Shown: positions 55,491-64,000 of the stretch, one piece after another | Layout: each line of letters starts with the position of its first letter | Numbering within the stretch: position 1 is the first letter of the stretch | Assembly: GCA_013368315.1 (NCBI GenBank) | Contig: JAACJM010000080.1 | Location: forward strand, 62,001-126,000 | Source: Tetrapyrgos nigripes | Taxonomy: Eukaryota; Basidiomycota; Agaricomycetes; Agaricales; Campanellaceae | Reading direction: 5' to 3' | DNA length: 64,000 bases | Position numbers and translations under genes: made by a program | Notes under the pieces: generated by a model | Told to the model about the DNA's origin: nothing | Databases searched by the model: none | The model's input: only the letters and a program-made list of their open reading frames with translations

Positions 55491-56809
55491 CTAAACTGAA
55501 GCGTATGACGGAGGTGGCATAGCTATACTGCTTGCCTTCTCTGTACTTATATTTTGCCCCTGAATCACTTCAAAACTGCATGCGGAGGCACCGCCAGGGT
55601 TGCGCAGTGGAGTGACCACTACTCTTTCAGTAGACTCTGGTAGATCCCGGACAGGTGCAGAATTACGGCTTTCTTTTCCGCCTCGCCGAGTGGGATGAAC
55701 ACTGGAGGGTATCAAGAGGAAAGGGGATATTCTCCTCCATGTGTTGGCACGGCGATTCCCTGGACCTTGCCCTTCGTCAGGTAGCGGCTGACGTTCCTGG
55801 TCGTCTGTTTTCGAAAGCTCTGAGTCCTTGGATTGCTGAACTTGTCGGCAACGTTCTCGGTACAGTCGATATATAAGGAGAGCAGCTACAAGGAACATGA
55901 AAGCCACAGCTCCAAGAACGATGCCGATGATCTTTGGAATATCTTGCTGTTTAGATCTCCTGTCCAAACCAATGAAATGAGAGTCAAGTATTAGTCTAGT
56001 AACATGGAACGCACGGCTTGCCATTGCCAGAGGTCATCATTCTGGTCACGTCAGTGATGAAGCATGAGATATAAAGCAAAGCACATACTCGTTTTTGTCG
56101 TCGCCGTCCCCATGATTGTGATGTGTGCTATAACCACCAGTCATTGTCGTGAATCCGAATTCATTATCGAAACACTCTAGCGTACTGTGAGCCATCACCA
56201 TTCCAACCAGAGCTGTTGTTTTGGTCATTGGCTGAATTAGAGCTATTATTGCCTTGAGACGCTCCTGAAGAGGCTGAACTGGGATCCTGGACCGTCACAA
56301 GCATGCTGAAAAACCTGTTTTTTGAGTTTCTGAGTGATTTTTAGGTTTTGAAGCGATAGATGAGTTAGAGTCAATCGTACGGGTCTTGAGTGTCCACAGC
56401 AATGATCTGAAATACTCTGTAACGATATGAGCAACTGCGTGTCGCCAAAATGACCGAAATACTCGCCCTGAACGATTGAAATACATTAATCCTTGCCCTC
56501 CTGTGTCAGCGACATTTGGTACGGCAACAGGAGGTGAAGGTGGAGAGGCCCCACCGTTTCCATCTACCTTGATATTCTGAAGAAAGAAGTTTGCGGGATC
56601 GGTGGAATTTCTGGTCCAAGAAAAAGTGTTGTTTTGTAGAGCGAATGGTTGGGTAGGAAAGGAAACGTTGAGTCCGTGAGTGACAGTCACCAGAAAGGCT
56701 GAGCACAGGCTGGAAGAGAAGAGACAGGACCTACGTCAGTGATAGAGTTTAATACTCAAGAGCTGAAGATGGAAACCCACGTTAGAAAGAAAAGAATGGT
56801 CTGATGCAT
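55491..56809 (-). CDS. Single-pass membrane protein with Ser/Asn-rich ectodomain (311 aa)
   Basis: Six minus-strand exons (56809-56781, 56709-56467, 56416-56381, 56305-56186, 56127-56089, 55959-55491) add to 936 nt, exactly 312 codons with the TAG. A signal peptide (MHQTILFFLTLCSAFLVTV) leads to a beta-type extracellular domain (LNVSFPTQPFALQNNTFSWT, FNRSGVFQIIAVDTQDP), a Ser/Asn/Gly-rich stalk and an HTHHNHGDGDD patch. One transmembrane helix follows (about 166-187, IIGIVLGAVAFMFLVAALLI), then a basic juxtamembrane RLYRER and a cytosolic tail ending MPPPSYASV. This layout is common for uncharacterised surface proteins of mushrooms, so a surface sensor or adhesin role is only a guess. The second intron (56417-56466) is GC-AG; the others are GT-AG. 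Confidence 0.8.
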
Positions 56810-57047
56810 TTGAGCAGCCCGCTGCCTGAAAGCGAAGGATTAAAGAGTGATGAGTTCTGACCAGAGAGGAGGAGAAGAGAGATAGCTCCATCTTTTATGT
56901 AAGTCATAAAACGAAACAATCGTTGAAAATGATGGAGACGTGCTCACTACGCTGACGCCGAATGGTGAGACTTGAGCTCGACATCGCTTCTCGAATTCAG
57001 AATCTCTGTATTTGACAGCGATTTTATATTCATCTTATATGCATCAA

Positions 57048-57357
57048 GAGGCTAGTGTTAACTTGAAGTCCTCTTTCATTTCGAACGTTCCCGGATATTT
57101 ACTAACTTTAATTCGTAAAATCAGACTACCACACTCAGCGTCAATCACTATCATGATCGAAGCCCCCAGCCTGGAGATTGATATACTTTATTACTTCTTT
57201 TTGGCCATCCATGCGAAGATATACTTCAATGTCAAGGCTGTGGGATTCGATCGTGATAGTGATTGACGCTGAGTGTGGTAGTCTGATTTTGCGAAGTAAA
57301 GAGATGGAATATTCGAGGGGAGAGAGGACTTGATCATTGCCTCTTGATGAAGTCGGA
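57048..57357. repeat. Foldback palindrome of about 310 bp
   Basis: 57117-57161 and 57246-57290 are inverted copies matching at 44 of 45 positions (starting AAAATCAGACTACCACACTC). Pairing continues less perfectly outward to CATCAAGAGG at 57048 and its complement near 57357, and inward through CCCAGCCT. No ORF or clear target duplication. Could be a foldback MITE. Confidence 0.85.
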
Positions 57358-57399
57358 ATCAAGTAAAGAGATCCTGAATAATACAAACACAGGAAGACG

Positions 57400-58368
57400 G
57401 ACCTTTCAATGGCTGTTGACGATTATTTTCATCGATCTTTGCTCGTAGTTATGACAGCGCCAACTGAGCCGCTGAGTGGAGATGGGACCAACATTTCCTG
57501 AACAGAACACTGGGTATTGTGAACAACAACAGCTGAAGAGGTTAATTATAATACTACCAAACGAAACAATATGAAAATCTAACCGGCACGAGCTCATCAT
57601 TTGCATCATCCCCTTGGACATCACTACTGCCTCAACCTCGTCCTAAATATTCCTCGAGATGTGAAGAAAGACGTGGGCATAGCAAAGCCGATGGTCAGAA
57701 AGAAAGAGGTCAGACATTTGTCAAAGCTCCCCTTCTGTTCTCTACGTTACCACGACCAAGTGTTTAGTATATGCTTGCAGTAGAGTTGTCTGTGAAGTCA
57801 CGGTGCACCACAAAAAGTGACAGAGTAAAATATGCGAAAGTGTAGAAAATATGCACAAATCTTCCTTGCTTTTAAAGCGGAGTGATATTTGGGAGAAGTT
57901 TGGGACATATTTACCCCCCCTTTCACATATTTGCGAAAACGGAGGTTCATTTGCGCATATTTTCCGCCGTTTCCGCAAATATGCGAAATGAAGGCATATA
58001 CAAGGGAAGTATACCTCAAGTGAGAGGTATACTTGAGACCGTTTTCGCAAGTATTGAAAACGGCGGAATATATTAGTTATATTTAGGAAATACTTAGTTG
58101 AAAATTTCTAGTACTTAGATTGCGGTAAGGAGAGACCCGTGGACCCTGCGCAATCGCTATCAACGTATCTTTCTATCAGTACACTACCCTATTAGATGGA
58201 TACGTTCTTTGGAAAGCTTGAAGAGATGATAAGTAACAGCACGCGATTGAACTCGGCATTGAAGCAGACGAAGCAGGACAGTCACTGCCAGTTAGGACTC
58301 GCAGTCAGGAAACAATTCAAACTCCGACAAAAAAGCGTCAAAAGCTGTGTTGACGCGTCCACTCCTCC
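57400..58368. other. AT-rich, no gene
   Basis: Repeats of the TATGCGAAA/TTTCGCATA theme at about 57830-58075. No coding sequence recognised. Confidence 0.4.
58007..58034. repeat. Perfect 11-bp-stem hairpin
   Basis: AAGTATACCTC, a 6-base loop, then GAGGTATACTT. Confidence 0.8.
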
Positions 58369-58414
58369 TCATTCTTAGCGGCGCAACTTATGCGCCAGTC
58401 CCCGACTCTGTTGT
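58369..58414 (-). repeat. GGCGCA hairpin repeat, partial copy
   Basis: GGCGCA-ACTTA-TGCGCC at 58380-58396 followed by AGTCCCCGACTC. The left outer arm found in the other copies is missing. Confidence 0.7.
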
Positions 58415-58524
58415 ATGCCCAATTGCCAAACTCAGCAGCAGTTGAGTTGAGGTTCGGGTCAAGCGTAGCTCCGAAAACATTTCCACTCATGCAAGCAGCC
58501 TTCCTGCCAGTGCAAGTTGCAGGT

Positions 58525-59345
58525 TCACCAATCTCTTTCCTCCAAAAACTGCGGTCGATACAAATCAATCGCATCAAGAATTAGGTTTTGTGAGGTTTCT
58601 TGTTTACATCCAGAGTCGGAATGAACTTCTGGATGGGAAAAAATGACATCAACGACAGTGCCAAATACACCGGCCATAGTTTCTTCAACCACGGTTACAT
58701 GATCTTCACCTTCAAACATAGAAACACAGCTTTCGGGCCTACAGAATAAGAACAGTTGAGCGAGAACCTCGTTGGATCCGAAACTGTGACTCAGGCTCGT
58801 AGATAGCCAATTCGAAGCGCTAGCGGCATGTCCGAGCGGATAACATTCTCAATCGAGCAATAAAAAATGAGAAAAGACAACAGATAATGAGTTAGAACTT
58901 CCTTGGAAGCCTAGTACAAACTGTCAAATCCCTTTTCGTTATGGCAGACACTGGAATAGAAATTACAACTTCAGCTAAGAATTGAGATGATTGAGAATTA
59001 AAACAACGGACTATGAGATCCACAGCGGCAGGCGTCCTTAGCCAATGTTTGAAGCCTTTGAGCGATTGACGGCAACCGAGGGAAGCCATCAAATATAATA
59101 CTTTTCGCCGAGAACATGACAGAAGCTCTCACCAAGTTCACGGTCCATTATTTGATACTTGAATTGATACTCATGCACAGAGGAAGTAACTGTAGACGAG
59201 TTCTCAGCAAGAGCGAGCTTTTCAGCGAGGAAATTGGCGATGAAGTGAGCTCCCAACACTTCTGATTGCTTTTTGGGTGCATTAAGGTCAAATTACGGTC
59301 AGCACGCTGATGAAGATGGAGAAGATCTATAGCAGGCAAACGTTG
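58525..59345 (-). pseudogene. Unknown gene family, decayed copy 1
   Basis: Minus-strand pieces in order: LPAIDLLHLHQRADRN (about 59340-59290), a frame with NSSTVTSSVHEYQFKYQIM then DRELGESFCHVLGEK (about 59210-59110) ending at a GTATTA donor, and downstream MFEGEDHVTVVEETMAGVFG with AIDLYRPQFLEERDW (58719-58525). The first two blocks align with copy 2 at 60500-60240 (IDLLHIHQRVD; ENLSTAFSFAYEYEAKCQIM, FGEGFCRLFGDK), which gives support that both are coding remnants. Whether the 58.6-kb block belongs to the same gene is uncertain. The family is not recognised. Confidence 0.4.
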
Positions 59346-59434
59346 TTAAGGCTCAGACAACGCTGGAACAAAAAAAACAATGGGCAAGCATTGGCAGCGA
59401 GACGAAGACATGAAGAAGGCAATGACCTCATTGC

Positions 59435-59578
59435 GGAAATCGCCGTTTAAAATTTCAGAACCCGAATTTGTTGATCGATCGGTGGGACACGTCCCTCCTC
59501 CTGTCCCTTCGGTCCGGAGTCGGGGATTCTTCTTAGCGGCGCAACTTATGCGCCAGTCCCCGACTCCGTTTGCTTCAC
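59435..59578 (-). repeat. 145-bp repeat with nested hairpin, copy A
   Basis: Shares about 95 percent with 60602-60747 over most of its length. Outer arms CGGAGTCGGGGA (59515-59526) and TCCCCGACTCCG (59557-59568) pair perfectly; inner stem GGCGCA/TGCGCC at 59538-59554. Minus-strand reading gives VGDWRISCAAK, shared by all copies. Confidence 0.8.
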
Positions 59579-59803
59579 CCGATGTACCAGGAGCCGTTTT
59601 TAAGGCCAATACGTTCAGAAGACGTAGGTATACAGGATAGACTCCAAATAGACTCATCCGAACATTATCCGATGCACTAGGAGTTGTTGTCGTAGGTCAA
59701 GGCCAAAAGGAAGTGCATAAGTTCGTATTGGTACAGAAAACAGAAAAGAACAATACTATTGGTACAGGTAGCGCTAAAACTTTCGTACAGAAAAATGTCG
59801 AAA

Positions 59804-60500
59804 TCATTTTGGCTTTGCTGACCCACTGGTATTCCTCCCGGTCCGTCGTTTGGGAGCAGGAGGGTCAGTTGACTTATCTTCGGAAGGCGAAGCGCTCGTC
59901 GATGCAAGCTGTTCATCATCAGTTAACCCAGAGCCAGTGGCTGTAAATGCGCTGGTTTGCTTGGAAGGAGAAGCCGGAATGGGCGGCAGAATGATGGCAG
60001 AAAGAACATCGGGATCCGGGGAAGGAAGATTTTTGAAAAACTCATCGTAAAAGAGCTCAAGAGCGTCTTGAGTTTCAGGCAAAATAAACAGGTCGGTAAG
60101 GATTGCCTGGCTGTTGTGAGAGTCAGGAAATCTGTATCTGTATGATTTGAGCACAGAACTCTGCGGTGAATAGTGGAATAGATAGTTCACTCACAGATTC
60201 CAGTAAAATCTCACAGCTACCTTTTTGCCAATGCTAAGCCTAGCTTATAAAACCTTATCGCCAAACAGACGACAAAAGCCCTCGCCAAAAGCGCGGTCCA
60301 TTATTTGACACTTTGCTTCATATTCGTAAGCAAACGAGAAAGCCGTAGACAAATTCTCTGAATAAACTAGCTTTTCGGCAATAAGATTGGCTATAATTTA
60401 TAAAACAAGCTCTCAATATTTTAGATTGCTTGTTAGGTGCTGTATGGTCAACACGCTGGTGGATGTGCAATAGGTCGATATCGGACAAACGTTGCAAAGA
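59804..60500 (-). pseudogene. Unknown gene family, copy 2 (better preserved)
   Basis: Minus strand: IDLLHIHQRVDHTAPNKQ near 60490-60430, then ENLSTAFSFAYEYEAKCQIM and DRAFGEGFCRLFGDK ending at a GTTTTA donor near 60262, then after a CATACAG acceptor near 60142 YRFPDSHNSQAILTDLF, ETQDALELFYDEFFKNLPSP and a Ser/Pro/Lys-rich tail ending SGSAKPK at 59804. The last exon is open for over 110 codons. The N-terminus and the joint between the first two blocks were not resolved. It could be a real short gene; function unknown. Confidence 0.45.
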
Positions 60501-60601
60501 CTCTGACAACGTTGGGGCAAGGAATAGCTGGCAGCAAGACCGAGACATTGGGAGAGAGTCATGGTGGTAAAGCGTAGAAGCCAATGGAACGGAAAAGAAT
60601 G

Positions 60602-60747
60602 ACCTCATGCGGAAATCGCCGTTTAAATTTTCAGAACCCGAATTTGTTGATCGATCGGTGGGACACGTCCCTCCTCCTGTCCCTTCGGTCCGGAGTCAGG
60701 GATTCTAGCGGCACATTTCATGTGCCAGTCCCCGACTCCGTTTGAAG
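60602..60747 (-). repeat. 145-bp repeat with nested hairpin, copy B
   Basis: Outer arms at 60691-60702 and 60729-60740 pair with one A-C mismatch. Inner stem GGCACAT/ATGTGCC at 60710-60726. Both inner arms differ from copy A, yet pair. Confidence 0.8.
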
Positions 60748-62989
60748 TAGCTATATATCTATCAGGATCACCTTCAGCTACCCCTTCTCCTTGAGCTTGT
60801 TCGCGTCCAAGCCCAACTCGCAAGTCACTATGCTCACCGCCTAATATATGGCAAAACTTTTTTGGTGGTCAAGGATTCATTGGAGACGTCTCATTCGCCT
60901 ACTCATACTGGTACCCGGGTACGGTTGCAGAGGGATTCCGATGGGATGAAGATGGTTGTAGAAGATGGGAAAAACGATGGGAAAGGGAAAGAGATGGAGA
61001 AGGAGACAGCAGCTCAGGTTTATGTCCGTCAAGTCAGGTCGGGACTGTAGATTTAAGAAAGCGAATAGCAGAGGAGGAACCTGGTCTCGAGGGTCCCACC
61101 GCATCCTAGATAGCGATTCGAAAGTACTCCGCATGGAAACCCAGAAAGCCTCGCTCGTTAAGCAATCCGCGTTTGATTGGCGAGGAGTTGGACCCTGAAG
61201 ACGTTCCCCCTCTGCATATGTATATAATAGAGATGTAAAAGAATGTGAAATATATTTCCTGTGATTAATAGGATGGACGGCGGACGCATGGGTAGTTTGC
61301 GCAAGTACTGTTTGAAGTACATGATAAATATGTACATGTTCAGGGCACTTGCGAGCGACCCATGCACATCCGGACTTCTCACAGAGACTAATAACTCCCG
61401 ACTGCATACGCATATGTATTAAGTTTTTGGATGTGAAAGACTGAAAGTAATCAAGCTGGCCCGTGAGTGCTAAACGAACCAATAAGGAGTTTTCTCCTGT
61501 TATGGTAATGAAGAAGTTAAATACCTTTCTTTATTACATCAGGAAAACAGTCCATGGCTAATGTATCCGTAACTATCAGTCATTATTGAAAAGGCAATAA
61601 TATTCATGGAAGTACTGACAATTATCGACTTTTACTGAGCAGGGGTGATAGTTAGTAAGTCATAGCTGAAGTTGGGTACAATTATCTTCTGTCTAATAAC
61701 TTGGCGTCAAATTATTGAGACCTTAGCACAATCATCTTAGTTCATTTTCCTGTCTTAGCGTCTCACCAGGTGTCGTATTCAAGTTGTATTCAAACTTCAG
61801 TAATAGTCAATAAATTAGTGAACATATTATCTACAACTCAGCCGTGCTTTGAGTCCATTTGAACCTTGCGAGGGTTTTATATTCAAGGACTACTAGTAGT
61901 CGGTAATTTATAAATAAATGTCAAAAATTTATCTGATACTACAGCACTACATAGTCTTCTTCAAGACATACTGAATCTACTACATAGTGTTAACATTACC
62001 AATCCGAGGCTGAGTCCGAGAGCAGTAGAAAGACAAATACTTCGACACACCTTCGTGTACTGTCAGTAATCAGTGCAGCACCACTGTAGCAAAGAACCTA
62101 CGGATGGGTTGGGCGGCATACGCAGCTTCGAAGGGGGCATGCGGGAAAGTGTTGGACTTAGTCTATGTACCGTTCCTTGTCTGTGGTTTAGCTTTATGTT
62201 AATATATCTATAGTTCTGATCTTTCTTTTGTGGTTTTTGAGCTGAAGATAAGTACGCTGAAATGAATGAATAGAAAGCTATCAAGCATCCATAACCTCGC
62301 TACATTTTCTCGCAAACATGCACTAAGTTGGCAATAATGCTCGATAATTCGCAGGGGGGACCGCGGAATGTTAGCCAATTGTGGCTAAGGTCAATAAGGT
62401 CGCTAACACTCGATACTTATTCATACTTATTGACAATATCTGGAACACTACTTAAACTTATCCATGGACCATTTTCCTGATGTAGTTTCTGTCCTGCATC
62501 TCCAGTGAAAAAACACGCAATGTGGTTGGGATATCCCTATTATGTATAGGTCATTAGCATCAGCTTCTGAAGCCCACATCATCTTTGAGAAAAAGGTCAA
62601 AAAAAACGACCACCGGTTCTGAGTAAACCGCGAACACATGCGTGGTTTCACTGGTGTGTTATTGATGCTGCGCAAATGCAATAGAGCCTTTTAATGTACA
62701 GGGCTTTGGACATTATCACAAGAGGCAGAAGGATGTCTCGATGGTCTGGCTCACCTGGCCTAACCTGCGTAGTTCAATGTATTGATGAGAGTGTAAGTAG
62801 AACATCACCCAGAGATATATGGAAGCGCATCAAAACCGAGCATCTCCGGACTGTCCAAAACAGGAAAGCAATATTCTCACACTTCACCATGTCCACTCTC
62901 ATCGTGTCGGGTCCTGGAACGTCCTATTGTTTCAGCTTTCATTGAGAGCCTCTTCAACACATGATCCCCCAGAGGAAAGATCCCCACTG
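60748..62989. other. No confident gene
   Basis: Minus-strand YILGGEHSDLRVGLGREQ near 60850-60790 may be a third trace of the family above. A 201-codon minus ORF (60877-61482) has no domain-like sequence. 61500-62990 is AT-rich and appears empty. Confidence 0.3.
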
Positions 62990-63465
62990 CCAAAGTCTAT
63001 GAGTATTTACGCAATCCAGTCACGCCGGAAGTACGTTTCTATCAGCTCGACGGATAGATGAGCAGATAGGTGTACAGAAGTAGGATGTATTTGGAGTTCA
63101 GATATATACACAAATAAATGCTATATTTTGACTCTAAATATTCGTACAGAAAGAACGTATATCTGGAAACCCCTAATTACACTTGATAGGTAAACAAAAA
63201 GATGGCACATGTAATCTATGTAAAGATGTACAAAAAGACGCCTAATTTGTATAGCTATTCGAACAAAAGAAAGATAACCTTTTAAAGCTCCGGATACATG
63301 TCCAGAAATCCCGTATATCTGAGGCACATATACAGGTGCAGATAGGAGTCCAAATGGACCATCTATCCAGAGTTCAGATAGGTCTGCAGATATATCATAT
63401 TTCCGGAGTCAGAATAGGACACAGGCGCATCGGTGGCTTGACGCAGTCGCGTTTCCAACGCGTCC
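62990..63465 (-). repeat. AGATATATC-rich repeat, copy 2 (inverted)
   Basis: Starts near GCTCGACGGATAG and ends near GGCTTGACGCAG, the complements of markers at the end and start of 53165-53710. Similarity in between is patchy. Confidence 0.4.
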
Positions 63466-63639
63466 ACTGCAAGACGCATCTGTGTCAGAAGTCGTTGTGT
63501 ACGCTGTTGCTGCGAGATCTCAAACGCGCAGAAGCTTTTGCGAAGAAACATGGTATCCAGAAGGTTTATTTATGGTGGGACGAATGGTTACCAAGGTGCG
63601 TGTTGTATCTCGAGAAGCTACGATGTCGTTGCACATGCT

Positions 63640-63735
63640 AACACTGGAGGCGAGCTCATGGGAAGCCGACACAGAGCTGACCTTTCAACTCGTCCGGTGA
63701 TCAAACCTGTAGGGCCCAGGTACAGAGGGCCCAAG
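63640..63735 (+). repeat. GGAGGCGAGCTCATGGGAAG repeat, copy 3
   Basis: CTAACACTGGAGGCGAGCTC and ATGGGAAGC, then diverged DNA with AGGGCCCAGG and AGGGCCCAAGTACATAGGG, matching the end of copy 1. Confidence 0.55.
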
Positions 63736-64000
63736 TACATAGGGTTAATCTACTCTGTGTACATAGATAGATCTGAAATCTGAAATATAGCTGTTGCTAG
63801 GGAAGCTCAGTGGTCCATCTGAGGAATACAAGAATGACTATATAGTCTATAATGCTATAACTATATACATGTGTACAACTATAAGTACTAAATACAACAG
63901 CGAAAGCGAGATATTTATAGCAAGACAAAGAGCAAAGCGACAGCAAAATAGTAAAAAAGAATGTATCAAATCCATGCAAGTCTCCTTGTCTCGACAATTC
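63736..64000. other. Window end, AT-rich, no feature
   Basis: Only a short chance ORF on the minus strand. Confidence 0.4.

Noticed and set aside
59346..59657. Minus ORF through the hairpin repeat (VGDWRISCAAKKN...)
   Set aside because: The open frame coincides with the repeat and differs in length and frame after it in each copy, so it is more likely translated repeat than a gene.
60877..61482. 201-codon minus ORF
   Set aside because: No recognisable motif and no support from splicing or duplication.

Overview
The window reads as nuclear DNA of a filamentous basidiomycete, most likely an agaricomycete. The signs are: spliced genes with about 40-130 nt GT-AG introns; a Plavaka-type DNA transposon; a TPR-CHAT gene of the kind expanded in mushrooms; Ty1/copia elements with intact or CpG-decayed open reading frames; and an intronless secreted GH54 arabinofuranosidase. 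No rRNA, tRNA or CRISPR array was found. Most of the 64 kb is transposon-derived, with a few host genes in between.

Layout. 0.3-5.8 kb is a decayed copia element on the minus strand with 336-bp LTRs and a TACCG duplication, inserted into a short repeat. 5.8-12.7 kb is a field of non-autonomous repeats (CGTAAC-ended MITE-like units, a 0.9-kb repeat that recurs at 25 kb, arrays of a CTTTGAGCGTT-type motif). 13.2-15 kb holds two minus-strand gene remnants, one with peptidase C19-like boxes. A 452-bp TA-flanked inverted-repeat element lies at 16.0 kb. 16.8-22.2 kb is a divergent pair: an internally deleted Plavaka transposase (minus) and a six-exon accessory gene (plus) sharing a 172-bp intergenic region. 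24.3-26 kb is repeats. At 26.6 kb is a truncated short-chain dehydrogenase, followed at 26.8-30.3 kb by a TPR-CHAT pseudogene that has lost its active-site cysteine segment. 33-40 kb has two LTRs of one family in opposite orientation, CAAGCAA arrays, a copia LTR fragment, a DDE transposase tail, a hAT-like MITE and a LINE reverse-transcriptase fragment.

40.5-41.5 kb is the best host gene, a GH54 alpha-L-arabinofuranosidase catalytic domain with a TATA box. Beside it a hAT-like MITE (41.996-42.583 kb, 8-bp duplication) abuts a scrap of an NF-YB/HAP3 histone fold. A small spliced gene of unknown function follows at 43.0-43.5 kb. 45.2-50.3 kb is an apparently intact, very young copia element: identical 236-bp LTRs, TTCTA duplication and a single 1488-codon Gag-Pol frame. 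55.5-56.8 kb is a six-exon single-pass membrane protein gene with one GC-AG intron. 57.05-57.36 kb is a long foldback palindrome. 58.3-60.8 kb holds duplicated remnants of an unknown gene family together with a 145-bp hairpin-bearing repeat. The last 3 kb are repeats and AT-rich DNA.

Functionally the window is dominated by mobile-element turnover. The decayed copia and the TPR-CHAT pseudogene both show transition-type decay at CpG-derived sites, as expected of methylated DNA, while the young copia is clean. The host genes are independent units with no sign of a shared pathway.
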